In this document: piece after piece, positions 7,876-17,000 of the stretch
Layout: the number at the start of each line of letters is the position of its first letter
How positions within the stretch are numbered: position 1 is the first letter of the stretch
Origin: Candidatus Bathyarchaeia archaeon
GTDB lineage: Archaea > Thermoproteota > Bathyarchaeia > 40CM-2-53-6 > DTGE01
Assembly: GCA_038852285.1 (NCBI GenBank)
Contig: JAWCKG010000001.1
Coordinates: 137,050 to 186,139, forward strand
Length of the DNA: 49,090 bases
Direction of reading: 5' to 3'
The notes under the pieces: generated by a model
What the model was told of the DNA's origin: nothing
Databases searched by the model: none
What the model saw: only the letters and a program-made list of their open reading frames with translations
Made by a program: the position numbers and the translations under genes

Positions 7876-8875
7876 ATGTTGATCCCTCCCTAACGCGTTT
7901 CAATGTAGGCGCCAGCCTTGAAATAAGGAGGCCTAATCCCCCTAAGGCGAATGATCCAAGTACGCTGAAGAAATGATAGGATACTCCAAGCCTTAAAGCC
8001 TCTAAGAAGCCCAACCCTAAAGCAGCGTAGATCGCCGACCAATACGCTTCGAAGGATCCTACATAACCGGGGGGAGAGGGCGCCGTTAATGAGAGTTGAA
8101 ACGCCATCATCCCAGCGATCAACCTCACCGGGCCGAGGTGAAACCCAAGCTGTTCCAAGATGATCCAAGAATACGTCAATGAAATTGTCCACGCGCAGGT
8201 GGACAAACCAAAGAGAACGCAACACACCTTAACGCTGGAGAACGGTAGGCTCAGCCCCTCCATGAACGAGGAGATAAAGGCTTCAATCCTCTTCCTCAAT
8301 GAAGCTGGAGCTGCTTGGAGAACCCTGCGGAAAGTCTTCAATCCAACCCCCCACGCCTTTGACACCCGGATTGAGGCTATGACAACCCCTAGCATTAAAG
8401 GTACTAACATGATGATAGGAATGGCTCGATTTGCCTTCATGGCGGTGAGGGAGAATGCAAGCAGACCTATAATGACGACAGCGTCTAAAAACCCCTCCAC
8501 CACCACGCTGCTCAGGGCCTTGGAGATAGTAGCGTGAGGGTTAAGCCTTTTCAACGCGTAGCATCGATAAAGCTCCCCCATCCTAATTGGTAGACTCATC
8601 GAAGCCATGTAACCCATCAATGTGGCCGCCAAAGCGTCCGAGAATCCTACCTCCACCCCGCTTACGCCGAGAATTACCTTCCACCGTATGGTTTTAACGA
8701 CGTAGAAGCACAGATCAATAGCCAATATTTGTAGAAGGAGGATGGTTGAAAGCCTCCTCAACACGCTCCAGAAAGCCTCCACGCCTGTGAATCGGATTAA
8801 CGCCGCGTACAGGCCTAATCCAACGCAGTAAAAGAGGACAGGCCCGAACCTTCTCTTCGCTAACAAAGATTCCAT
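7787..8875 (-). CDS. Flippase-like membrane protein (LPG-synthase TM / UPF0104 family)
   Basis: 362 residues with about eight hydrophobic helices. The helix patterns (VVKTIRWKVIL, SMSLPIRMGELYRCYAL, SVVVEGFLDAVVIIGLLA, LSLTAPSPPGYVGSFEAYWSAIY) are those of the lysylphosphatidylglycerol-synthase transmembrane domain found alone in many archaea as AglD-like or UPF0104 proteins. These are thought to move or modify lipids or lipid-linked sugars. The C-terminal 30 residues (TPLTSGSPTPPSGKP) are low complexity and lie antisense to the end of the DUF460 gene, so the tail may be dispensable. No sugar transferase is adjacent. Specific role unknown. Confidence 0.8.
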   Translation of the reverse strand: MESLLAKRRFGPVLFYCVGLGLYAALIRFTGVEAFWSVLRRLSTILLLQILAIDLCFYVVKTIRWKVILGVSGVEVGFSDALAATLMGYMASMSLPIRMGELYRCYALKRLNPHATISKALSSVVVEGFLDAVVIIGLLAFSLTAMKANRAIPIIMLVPLMLGVVIASIRVSKAWGVGLKTFRRVLQAAPASLRKRIEAFISSFMEGLSLPFSSVKVCCVLFGLSTCAWTISLTYSWIILEQLGFHLGPVRLIAGMMAFQLSLTAPSPPGYVGSFEAYWSAIYAALGLGFLEALRLGVSYHFFSVLGSFALGGLGLLISRLAPTLKRVREGSTFKEGLNPTPLTSGSPTPPSGKPLACHLYI

Positions 8876-9039
8876 AAGGAGTTGGCCTCCAAGCGGTTGA
8901 CGATTACTAATGTTTATCCCAGCTCTTAAGGCGTTAAAATTTTTTCAGCTTATTTAAACCCAATTTGACATGGTGAATTTCACTTTTGCACGTCTAACTC
9001 AAGTATATTCGCCTCGATGACATTACTCCCATACTAAGC

Positions 9040-10017
9040 TTACTGCTGGATTCGTGGACTTGTTTCCGAGACTTCAGTTTCCCGGCGAAGACCCCTAGAA
9101 GGCTGCTTAATCACCATTAAATCTCCGATTCGCTTACAGTAGGCGCAGACAGGGTTTGAGGAGGGCATACCGCACACTTGGCATTCCAAGAGGGGTTTTT
9201 GAGGCAGCTTCGACTCGACTATGGGGATTAGCCTCGCCAGGAAGAGGGAAAGCGTTTGCTGTCTGAAGTGGGCGTTTCCCTTTGAAAGCTCTTCCAACAA
9301 CCGCTTTGAACGCCGAGAATGGGTCCCCCTCGAGTGTGGACAATTTAAGCTTCTGAACGGCACGTCGAAGAAGCAACAGTAAATGAGGTTTTCGAACTCA
9401 GGGGTTTTAATTAACGGTTTCACCTTCACATTTTGACTTGGATGTTTCGGCGCTAAGACCGGTTTCAACCTAGACAATTGAAGTAAGTCCCCTGAGAAAA
9501 ACGTGGTTAACATCGTTCCCACCACGTCGTCTAGGTTATGGCCCGTGGCCTGAACGGTCGCGGAGAGGTCTTGAACAACCCTGTCCAATATATGTCTTTT
9601 CACTAAACCGCAAATTGAGCACATCTTACTTTTAAATCGGGTTTTCTGGAAGTCGTCGATGGTGTATCCATAGTCCTCAAGCTTCACAACCTTCAGCTTA
9701 ACGTTTAACGAGTCAGTGAGCTCTTCTACCCGAGTCTGACAATGATCAGAATATTTTTTGATGCCTAAGTTCAGGTGCACCGCCACCATGTCCTGGTTTG
9801 GATAAACGCTCCTTAAAGCGTGCAGTAAGGCTCCGCTGTCCTTTCCCCCAGACACAGCTACAGCCACGCGATCGCCCCGCTTAAACATCTTAAACTCCTC
9901 AACGGTCTTCTTAACCCTGTTCCAGTAGAAGTCTTTAAAGCAGTTAGAGCATAGGCTTAGGCCAGCGTATGGTAAATATATCTCCGCCCTGTTCAAGCAT
10001 CTCTTACAGCTTGACAA
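9040..10017 (-). CDS. tRNA 2-thiolation enzyme, TtuA/NcsA (TtcA-like) family
   Basis: 325 residues with every landmark of the family: N-terminal zinc finger Cys4/7/23/26, ATP pyrophosphatase PP-loop SGGKDS at 56-61, iron-sulfur ligands Cys133, Cys136 (KMCSICG) and Cys226 (SLNCPHS), and a second zinc finger at Cys279/282/291/294. The enzyme adenylates and thiolates uridine in tRNA, either U54 (TtuA) or wobble U34 (NcsA), taking sulfur from a ubiquitin-like carrier. The sequence alone does not settle which site. A TTG at 10017 is the apparent start. It is monocistronic. Confidence 0.88.
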   Translation of the reverse strand: MSSCKRCLNRAEIYLPYAGLSLCSNCFKDFYWNRVKKTVEEFKMFKRGDRVAVAVSGGKDSGALLHALRSVYPNQDMVAVHLNLGIKKYSDHCQTRVEELTDSLNVKLKVVKLEDYGYTIDDFQKTRFKSKMCSICGLVKRHILDRVVQDLSATVQATGHNLDDVVGTMLTTFFSGDLLQLSRLKPVLAPKHPSQNVKVKPLIKTPEFENLIYCCFFDVPFRSLNCPHSRGTHSRRSKRLLEELSKGNAHFRQQTLSLFLARLIPIVESKLPQKPLLECQVCGMPSSNPVCAYCKRIGDLMVIKQPSRGLRRETEVSETSPRIQQ

Positions 10018-10259
10018 CAGGACCGCCAGCGTTCAATGGGGTTCAATACCCTAAGATACCGCACTCAACCCTCATATTTCTAGGTTTCTAGACCATTTAT
10101 CATCGCTAGAAGCCAGTCATGTTTAAAGATCCAACTGAGGGTAAAGGAACGGTACGGTCAGTGTCTTTCCCATGTTCCGAATAGGGCTAAAATTAATATA
10201 CTACTTTTTAAAAAGACGACCCCCTCCCATACATGTAGTTAAAAGGTGGGAAAACCACA

Positions 10260-11528
10260 TTGGATGTCGAGAAGAGCTCTGTGAGTAGGTGGATGTTTGT
10301 GGTCGCTGGCCTGGTGATTAACCTATGCTTGGGGACAGTTTACGCTTGGAGCGTGTTCAGACCTCCTTTACATCAACCACCTTACAACTTATCTGCCGCC
10401 GAGTCGGTAGCTCCCTTCAGCGTCTTCCTACTGATGTTCGGGGTTACCTTCGCTTTCTCTGGGAGAATGATAGGTAAGGTGGGACCGAGGCGTCCGGCTC
10501 TCATTGGTGCCGTCCTGCTGGGCGTTGGGTATCTTTTAAGCTACATCATAGCGTGGGCGCCGGAGCTATCCTTCTGGATTACCATCGTTACTTTTGGGTT
10601 TATAGCGGGCACAGGTTGCGGATACGCCTATAATCCGCCGATAGCGGTGTCCGGGCGCTGGTTTCCGGATAAACGTGGATTAGCGTTGGGGCTTACGGTA
10701 ATGGGCTTCGGCCTTTCAGCGTTGATCACCGCTCCCGCAATTTCCATGATGATATCCAAGCTTGGGGTGCCTAACACCTTCCTTGTTCTTGGCGTGGTGT
10801 TCCTGATAACCCTCATGGCTCTAGGATACCTGCTTCGCTTCCCACCTCCCGGTTGGCAACCTCCAAAGCCTCCAGCTTCCGCTGAAACCAAACGTTGGAT
10901 CGAACGTGGAGTGGATTTGGATTTCACTACTCGAGAAATGGTGCGAACTACCACATTTTACCTTTCATGGTTTACATTCCTCATCGGAGCAGGAGCAGGA
11001 TTGATGGTCATCGGATACGCGAAGCTCATCGCTACCGACATTACGGGGCTAAAGGATAGCTTGGAGTGGCTGGCGGTTTTGGCTGTTTCCGTACTATCAG
11101 CCTCAAACGCCGTTGGGCGGCCACTGTTCGGCGGCCTATGCGACCGAATAGGGCCTAAGAAAACCCTACTCCTCATGGAGGGCATTCAACTGGCATGCCT
11201 ACTGGTTCTTTTCCCCACTTCCCAGTCGGTTCCAATGCTCTACCTCTCCGTCGCGCTATTCGGCGCTACCTTTGGCGCGTACCTCGCGGTTATGCCTACC
11301 CTCGCATCCTATTTCTTCGGCGGAAAAAACCTTGGCCCCAACTATGGCCTTTACCTCAGCGCCTACGGAGTGGGAGGAGTGGTATGCCCGATGTTGATGG
11401 CTTTCATCGTCGGATCAAATCCCACCTACACCAGCTATGTACAGGGATTCTACGCGACAGCGGCCCTCGTCTTCATCGCCCTCATCCTGACAGTATTGAT
11501 GAAGCCTCCTAAACTTCGCGACACCTAG
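10260..11528 (+). CDS. OFA-family MFS transporter (oxalate/formate antiporter-like)
   Basis: 422 residues, 12 predicted helices. The N-terminus (RWMFVVAGLVINLCLGTVYAWSVFRPPL) is the signature of the oxalate/formate antiporter family, and helix 4-5 holds GCGYAYNPPIAVSGRWFPDKRGLALGL, also typical. The TTG start at 10260 is supported by AAAGGTGGG 10 bp upstream; a TATA-like TTTTTAAAAAG lies near 10205-10215. The family exchanges small carboxylates across the membrane. The usual oxalate genes (oxalyl-CoA decarboxylase, formyl-CoA transferase) are not nearby, so the cargo is open. Confidence 0.85.
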   Translation: MDVEKSSVSRWMFVVAGLVINLCLGTVYAWSVFRPPLHQPPYNLSAAESVAPFSVFLLMFGVTFAFSGRMIGKVGPRRPALIGAVLLGVGYLLSYIIAWAPELSFWITIVTFGFIAGTGCGYAYNPPIAVSGRWFPDKRGLALGLTVMGFGLSALITAPAISMMISKLGVPNTFLVLGVVFLITLMALGYLLRFPPPGWQPPKPPASAETKRWIERGVDLDFTTREMVRTTTFYLSWFTFLIGAGAGLMVIGYAKLIATDITGLKDSLEWLAVLAVSVLSASNAVGRPLFGGLCDRIGPKKTLLLMEGIQLACLLVLFPTSQSVPMLYLSVALFGATFGAYLAVMPTLASYFFGGKNLGPNYGLYLSAYGVGGVVCPMLMAFIVGSNPTYTSYVQGFYATAALVFIALILTVLMKPPKLRDT

Positions 11529-11782
11529 TAAAACGTGAAGCGCATCCCCCATTCGTTAACTTTTCAACCGGAAAACTCTCCGGATAAATATCCTGAGCCT
11601 CTCCTTTAGGCCGACTTGAAGTGACCCCATGCCCTGCATGTTTAAGTAAAGGAGTCCATTGAAGATGGATGAACGTATTCCTTCCGGGGTGGAGAAGGCT
11701 TTTTAAAAACTCCGCGTAAATTTACTTGAGAAGCCTCCTTAAGATTTGGTTTGATGAGTAGCGTTTTTGAGGTGTATGCTCG

Positions 11783-14098
11783 TTGAGGTTGAAGGTTTGG
11801 GTTTTAGATCTAGATCATGAAGTTATCGATGGTCGATCCATGGTTAGGATTTGGGGAATTACAGGTGAGGGGAATAGAGTAGTCCTCTTGGACGAGTTTC
11901 ACCCTTACTTCTACTTGATCATCGATAAGGGAATTGATGTCGACTCCTTCATTAAGCGGTTTGAGGGACACGCGGCCCCAGGGTTCAGGGTTGAGCTTAA
12001 CCGTGAGAAGCTTCGCTTTCGCGGAGTGGAGGCGGAGTCGGTTAAGGTGGTATGTCGAAACCCGGAGGAGCTGCAAAAACTGTCTTCCACGCTTCAAAAG
12101 GCTGAAGGAGTGGTGGAAACGTCTCTGGACGACTTAAGGCCTACAATCCTCTACATGATGGATAAGGGGCTTTGCCCCTGCGCGTGGATTACAGCGGAAG
12201 TTGAACCTATTGAATACAGGTTTCAACCAGCTTACAGGCTGATACTGGTTGAAGACGTAAACCTTGGGGATAATCCTCCTCCTTTGAGGTTGATGTGCTT
12301 CAAGGTTTTTTGCTTAGGTTCTTTTGGCACCCCCAGCCCTGATTCGGATCCAGTTCTCATGATCTCCGCTAACAGGTGGGGTGAATTTATTCAATTTGAG
12401 TTAAAAGATGGTGAGGGGGAGTTGATTCAGAAGTTCATCGACTACGTTCGAAGCGTTGACCCTGACGTGATGGCGGGTTTCGGCTCAAACGTCTTCGACG
12501 TTCCTTACCTGTTAGAAAGGGGATCTAGGATTAACCGTCCTTTTAAGGTTTCCAGAGCTGGATCTGAGCCTCACCAAAGCGTTTACGGCCACTTCTCGGT
12601 TGCGGGCCGTCTTCACGTGGATCTGAAGGACTTGGTTGAGGATATTCAGGAAATAGAGTTAAAGGATCTAGACTCCGCGGCTGAGTTCTTCGGCATACCC
12701 TTATTAGAAAAGGTGGAGGTCTCGGAGTTCGAGGCTGAGGAGCTGTGGAGAAGTCGAAGGGATGAGTTGAGGAAACGAGAGAGGATGGCGGTAGAGGTAG
12801 TGAGGGAGATGTTGATGAGAAACATGGATTTCATGATCACTCTTTCACAGCTCACCGGACTCCCCCTCGACCATGTCCTCACCGCCGCCGTGGGTTTCAG
12901 GGTTGACTCCTACCTGGTTAAGGAAGCATTCCACATAGGCGAGCTTCCTCCTAGGAGGAGGGAGCAACGATACATGGCTTACACGGGTGGGCTGGTGTTA
13001 AAACCGAAGCCTGGAGTCCATGAGAACATAGCCGTCATGGACTTCAAGTCCATGTACCCAACCCTCATGCTACGCTACAACATCTCACCCGACACCTTGG
13101 TGGAGGAAAACCCCCCTCCAGAAGCCCAAATCGAAGGGTTACCATATGGGTTTAAACGAGACAAACCCGGATTATACGCATCCGCGATATCCAAGTTGCT
13201 CAACCTCCGAGCGGAGTTGAAGCGTATGTTGAGCCGTCTGGAGGGCGCCGAGGCTAGAATACTGGCGGAGAGGGAGCGCGCCGTCAAGGTATTAACCAAC
13301 GCCATATACGGTTACGCAGGTTGGCCGGGTGCCAGATGGTACTGTAGAGAGGTGGCTGAAGCCACAGCCCACTTGGGCAGGGAGATGATTAAAAAGGTCG
13401 TAAATAAATGCCATACCATGGGGTTAGAGGTCATCTACGGCGACACAGACAGCGTGTTTGTAAAACATGACGCCTCTAAGCTGACTGAATTGGGTAAATG
13501 GGTGGAGGAGGAGTTTAAGCTTGAGATAAAAGTGGATAAAATCTACCGGAGGTTGATGTTCACCGAGTCCAAGAAAAAGTACGCTGGGTTAACCGAAGGC
13601 GGCTCAGTCGACATCGTAGGAATGGAGGCGGTGAGGAGTGACTGGCCCCAAGCTGCGCGAAACGCGCAGAGGTCGGTCTTAACCGCCATCCTCAGGAGCC
13701 AACGGCACGAAGAAGCGTTGAGGAAAGCTCGGGAAGCGGTCTTAAACTTGAAGACTGGAAAGGTTGAGAAGGGAGAATGGATCATCTGGAAGGCCATCAC
13801 TAAGCCCTTAGAGGAGTACGTTGTGAAGGCCCCTCACGTCGAGGTCGCTCGAAAGCTTGTCGAGAAGGGATGGAAGATGAAGCCTGGAGGCAAGGTTGGA
13901 TACATCATCAAGAGGGGAGCTGGGAGGTTGCATGAAAAGGCCGCCCCCTATATGGAGGTTCGGATGGAAGAGGTGGACCGTGAGTATTATGTGGAGAACC
14001 TAGTTATCCCAGCGGTGATGAGGGCCCTAACCGTTTTAGGGTTCACTCGAGATGACCTCGAGGCGAAGCCTGAGACTAGAAGGCTGACAGACTTCTAG
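11783..14098 (+). CDS. polB: Family B DNA polymerase with degenerate exonuclease site
   Basis: 771 residues from a TTG, with GAGGTG 8 bp upstream. Polymerase motifs are intact: YxGG (YTGG near 400), motif A DFKSMYP at 420-426, motif B KVLTNAIYGY at 502-511 and motif C YGDTDS at 552-557. The 3'-5' exonuclease is not. At ExoI the usual FDIE reads FKVF (173-176), so both metal-binding acids are gone; ExoII keeps only one Asp (GFGSNVFD, 232-239); at ExoIII the YxxxD position reads AVEVV (336-340). It should copy DNA but not proofread. It could be a specialised second PolB; the replicative enzyme may lie elsewhere. Neighbours do not form a replication operon. Confidence 0.92.
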   Translation: MRLKVWVLDLDHEVIDGRSMVRIWGITGEGNRVVLLDEFHPYFYLIIDKGIDVDSFIKRFEGHAAPGFRVELNREKLRFRGVEAESVKVVCRNPEELQKLSSTLQKAEGVVETSLDDLRPTILYMMDKGLCPCAWITAEVEPIEYRFQPAYRLILVEDVNLGDNPPPLRLMCFKVFCLGSFGTPSPDSDPVLMISANRWGEFIQFELKDGEGELIQKFIDYVRSVDPDVMAGFGSNVFDVPYLLERGSRINRPFKVSRAGSEPHQSVYGHFSVAGRLHVDLKDLVEDIQEIELKDLDSAAEFFGIPLLEKVEVSEFEAEELWRSRRDELRKRERMAVEVVREMLMRNMDFMITLSQLTGLPLDHVLTAAVGFRVDSYLVKEAFHIGELPPRRREQRYMAYTGGLVLKPKPGVHENIAVMDFKSMYPTLMLRYNISPDTLVEENPPPEAQIEGLPYGFKRDKPGLYASAISKLLNLRAELKRMLSRLEGAEARILAERERAVKVLTNAIYGYAGWPGARWYCREVAEATAHLGREMIKKVVNKCHTMGLEVIYGDTDSVFVKHDASKLTELGKWVEEEFKLEIKVDKIYRRLMFTESKKKYAGLTEGGSVDIVGMEAVRSDWPQAARNAQRSVLTAILRSQRHEEALRKAREAVLNLKTGKVEKGEWIIWKAITKPLEEYVVKAPHVEVARKLVEKGWKMKPGGKVGYIIKRGAGRLHEKAAPYMEVRMEEVDREYYVENLVIPAVMRALTVLGFTRDDLEAKPETRRLTDF

Positions 14099-14139
14099 CC
14101 CGTTGGAAAAGCATTTAAACCCTTTAAAGCGCATGGTTA

Positions 14140-14649
14140 ATGCGGGTGTGGAGCTTGGATGCTTTAGAAGCCATTCGTAGAAGGAGGAGTGTGAGAAGGT
14201 TTAAACCCGATCCCATACCGAAGGAAACGATTGAGAAGTTAGTGGACGCGGGTAGATGGGCTCCTTCAGGTATGAACGTTCAACCCTGGGAGTTCATCGC
14301 CGTTACTAACCCCGAAACCCGTAGAAGGATCGCTGGCATCACAGACTATGGGAAGTTCATCGCACAAGCCCCACTTTGCATCGCCGTTTTCTGTAAAGAC
14401 ACCAAATACTACTTGGAGGATGGATGCGCCGCCGTTGAGAACATCCTTATAGCCGCCACCGCCCTAGGTTTGGGTTCATGCTGGGTAGCTGGCGACAAGA
14501 AAAGATACGTCGACCAGGTTCGAGAGATGCTGAACGTTCCACGAGGATACAAGCTGGTGGCTTTGATCGCCATCGGATACCCATTGGATGGGCCGAGTGA
14601 GAGGAGGAGAAGAGACCTGAAGGAAATTCTACACTACGAGAGTTTTTAA
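14140..14649 (+). CDS. Nitroreductase-family flavoprotein
   Basis: 169 residues, a compact FMN-binding nitroreductase. The N-terminal AIRRRRSVRRFKPDPIP with the phosphate-contacting Arg cluster, the APSGMNVQPWEF loop and LGLGSCWVAG (FMN site) are all visible. The start is an ATG 41 bp after polB, so co-transcription is possible. Family members reduce nitro groups, quinones or flavins with NAD(P)H, and some act in cofactor chemistry; nothing here points to one substrate. The length is at the short end but complete. Confidence 0.83.
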   Translation: MRVWSLDALEAIRRRRSVRRFKPDPIPKETIEKLVDAGRWAPSGMNVQPWEFIAVTNPETRRRIAGITDYGKFIAQAPLCIAVFCKDTKYYLEDGCAAVENILIAATALGLGSCWVAGDKKRYVDQVREMLNVPRGYKLVALIAIGYPLDGPSERRRRDLKEILHYESF

Positions 14650-14741
14650 AGAACGTAAACACTCTTGCCTCTTAATAAATTGTTGTCGCTGTTAACTTAT
14701 GCTGATCTCGTTTCTCTAAAGCCTTAGAGTGAAACGTTAAA

Positions 14742-14752
14742 TCTTTAAAGGT
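14742..14752 (+). promoter_or_regulatory. TATA-like element before the flavoprotein
   Basis: CTTTAAAG about 32 bp before the ATG at 14780, within an A/T-rich stretch, is a plausible box A for the flavoprotein and 2Fe-2S gene pair. Weak sequence evidence only. Confidence 0.35.
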
Positions 14753-14779
14753 AAACCCACCGTATTTTTAATTAAGGAA

Positions 14780-16522
14780 ATGGATAGTGATGGAAAGTTG
14801 GAGTTTAATTGTCATATCACTGATGTTGTCGTCGTAGGTGGGGCTGGAGCGGGATGTAGGGCCGCCATCGCCGCCGCCGAGGAAGACGTAGACGTAGTCT
14901 TACTGGATAAGGGTGTGATCGGCAGATCAGGGGCTACTCCATGCGCCTTGTGGAGCATACAAGCACCCTTCGGTGAGAGGGGTGTGGATCCCAGGGACTC
15001 GCCTGAGCAAATGTTTAGGGACATGGTTGTGGCGGGAAGGTATCTGGGGGATCAGAACATCGTGGAGGTCATTACTCAAACCGCCTGCGATAGGATTCTC
15101 GACCTTGAAAGATACGGGGTAAGGTTCAAGAAGACCCCTGAAGGAAGGTTTTATCAAACTCCGATGCCTGGTCAAACCTATCCACGCTCTTGCTTCATGA
15201 TCGAGAATGGTCACAGCCTATCCACTATACTGGCCAAGGAGGTTTCTCGGCATCGAAACATATGGCCGAGAAACGACTTCATGAGCTATGCCGTCATCAC
15301 CAAGGGGAGGAGGGCTGTAGGCGTTTTAGGGTTAGATCTGCAAACCGGATGCTTAGAGGCGGTGTTAGCGAAGTCCACGATTCTAGCTTCTGGTGGTTAC
15401 ACTTCGATCTGGGAGTTCTCCGACAATCCACCAACCATGACAGGAGACGCGGTGGCTATGGCCTACAGGGCTGGAGCTGACATCGTAGACTTGGAGTTCA
15501 ACCAGTTCTATGGAACCGATGTGATCTGGCCGCCCAGCGTGAAGGGCACCGTTGTCCTCTACGAGTTGCTCGCTGAACCCTTCGCCGACGCCAATGTATA
15601 CAATAACAAGGGGGAGCCTGTGTTCCCGAAACCCTTGCCCATCAGGGATGAGGCCATCAGAATCATGTACAAGGAGATTCGAGAGGGTCGGGGAACGCCT
15701 CACGGAGGCCTCTGGTACGATGTTACCAAGTCTCCTAAGGGTAAGGAGGAGGTGAGAAGGATCTTCGAGGAGATGACGCCGAAGCATTACAGGTTCCTGA
15801 TCGAGGCTGGTGGAATCGACTTGGTTGAAGAGCCGTTGGAGGTGGCTCCCGCCTCCCACTATCAATGCGGAGGCGTGTACATTAATGAGAAGGGCGAGAC
15901 CACCGTGGCCGGCCTGTACGCGTGCGGTGAATGCTCAGGAAACTATCAGGGAGCCAACAGGCTGGCTGGAAGCGCGTTGGCGGACACTCAGACGATGGGG
16001 GCTCAAGCCGGTAAACACGCCGCCCTTGCGGCTAAGGCTGGGAAAACGCCTAAACCAACCCTAACTCAAACCAATGTGAAGAAGATTTTGAAGAGGGCGA
16101 CCATGTTCACTAAGGCTAAGAGGGGGGGTGTTAAGGCCCAGGTGGTGAAGGATCGGATAAAGAATCTCGTGGGCGAATACGTAGCCCCCATCAGGGATGA
16201 AAGGGGATTGAGGAAGGCTTTGACGGGTTTGAAGGCCGTGGAGGCGAAGACGTTGAAGAGGATCAACGTCCCAGATCTCGGGAACTATAACCTTGAGTGG
16301 TGCGAGGCGTTGGAAGCGGACCTTATGCTCGACACCGCCACCCTCACCGTGCTTTCATGCCTCTTCCGAAAGGAGTCGAGGGGCCACCACTTCAGGTTAG
16401 ACTATCCGGATCAAGACGACCGAAGCTGGCTGAAGCATACGGTGATCCGGATGAGAAATGGGAAACCCTACCTGACAACCAAGCCTGTAAAGTACACGAA
16501 GATGCCTCCGGCGAGGGGGTGA
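14780..16522 (+). CDS. Fumarate reductase/succinate dehydrogenase-like flavoprotein
   Basis: 580 residues. FAD-binding GGAGAG is at 20-25, the second FAD strand is VLLDKG, and GRSGAT follows where the covalent-FAD histidine of SdhA would be, so FAD is probably non-covalent. The capping region and PASHYQCGGVYINEKG, with the conserved His, and GLYACGECSGNYQGANRLAG match fumarate reductase, aspartate oxidase and AprA relatives. The Fe-S subunit overlaps its stop codon or starts 8 bp after it, so the two probably form one enzyme. No membrane anchor genes follow. The substrate may not be fumarate; the linked creatininase and sugar kinase suggest another organic acid. Confidence 0.85.
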   Translation: MDSDGKLEFNCHITDVVVVGGAGAGCRAAIAAAEEDVDVVLLDKGVIGRSGATPCALWSIQAPFGERGVDPRDSPEQMFRDMVVAGRYLGDQNIVEVITQTACDRILDLERYGVRFKKTPEGRFYQTPMPGQTYPRSCFMIENGHSLSTILAKEVSRHRNIWPRNDFMSYAVITKGRRAVGVLGLDLQTGCLEAVLAKSTILASGGYTSIWEFSDNPPTMTGDAVAMAYRAGADIVDLEFNQFYGTDVIWPPSVKGTVVLYELLAEPFADANVYNNKGEPVFPKPLPIRDEAIRIMYKEIREGRGTPHGGLWYDVTKSPKGKEEVRRIFEEMTPKHYRFLIEAGGIDLVEEPLEVAPASHYQCGGVYINEKGETTVAGLYACGECSGNYQGANRLAGSALADTQTMGAQAGKHAALAAKAGKTPKPTLTQTNVKKILKRATMFTKAKRGGVKAQVVKDRIKNLVGEYVAPIRDERGLRKALTGLKAVEAKTLKRINVPDLGNYNLEWCEALEADLMLDTATLTVLSCLFRKESRGHHFRLDYPDQDDRSWLKHTVIRMRNGKPYLTTKPVKYTKMPPARG

Positions 16523-16941
16523 AAACCGCTTTGAACAAGGAACAGAAGGGTAAAATTGTCGCTAGAGTGTTCCGGTTTAACCCAACCAGGGACACCAAGC
16601 CTCGATACGGCGTGTACGAAGTGCCGGCTGACGAGCCCATGACCATACTGACGATGTTGAAATATATCAGAACGCGGCTGGACTCAACCCTCGCCTTCAG
16701 AGACTACATATGCTATAAGGGGATCTGCGCCAACTGCATGGTCAGAGTCAACGGGAAGCCTGTGAGAGCGTGTTCAACTAGGGTGAGCCCGGGGGAAGAG
16801 GTAACGGTTGAACCCTTGGCCCAGCATCCCGTAATCCGGGATCTGGTCGTCGACTTCGGTGCCGCCACCCAAGGCGATGAAGCCTCCTACATCCTTCGAA
16901 GAGGAGTGGTTGTAGACATCGTCAAGCCTGGCAAGGAGTAG
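16519..16941 (+). CDS. Short 2Fe-2S subunit, SdhB/FrdB N-terminal domain only
   Basis: About 136-140 residues. The start is either a GTG at 16519 that overlaps the flavoprotein stop (GTGA) or a TTG at 16531 preceded 8 bp upstream by GGGGGTGA. The protein follows the SdhB N-terminal ferredoxin fold: LAFRDY, then four cluster cysteines 61, 66, 69 and 81 counted from the TTG (CYKGICANC...AC), then VEPLAQHPVIRDLVVDF. It stops where normal SdhB (about 240 residues) continues with the 4Fe-4S and 3Fe-4S domain. The open frame extends back to 16297, but that part is antiphase overlap with the flavoprotein. It can pass one electron at a time to a soluble partner, not to quinone in the usual way. Confidence 0.85.
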   Translation: MKTALNKEQKGKIVARVFRFNPTRDTKPRYGVYEVPADEPMTILTMLKYIRTRLDSTLAFRDYICYKGICANCMVRVNGKPVRACSTRVSPGEEVTVEPLAQHPVIRDLVVDFGAATQGDEASYILRRGVVVDIVKPGKE

Positions 16942-16963
16942 GTTGATGAAAACGTGAAACCTA

Positions 16964-16972
16964 TTTTTATAA
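16964..16972 (+). promoter_or_regulatory. TATA box of the second creatininase gene
   Basis: TTTTTATAA lies 29-37 bp before the GTG at 17001, suggesting its own promoter and a very short leader. Confidence 0.5.
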
Positions 16973-17000
16973 CCGTTCAACGCACATAAATGATTGAAGA

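Noticed and set aside
15383-15865. 160-codon open frame antisense to the flavoprotein
   Set aside because: It lies wholly within a well-supported gene and has no recognisable domain.
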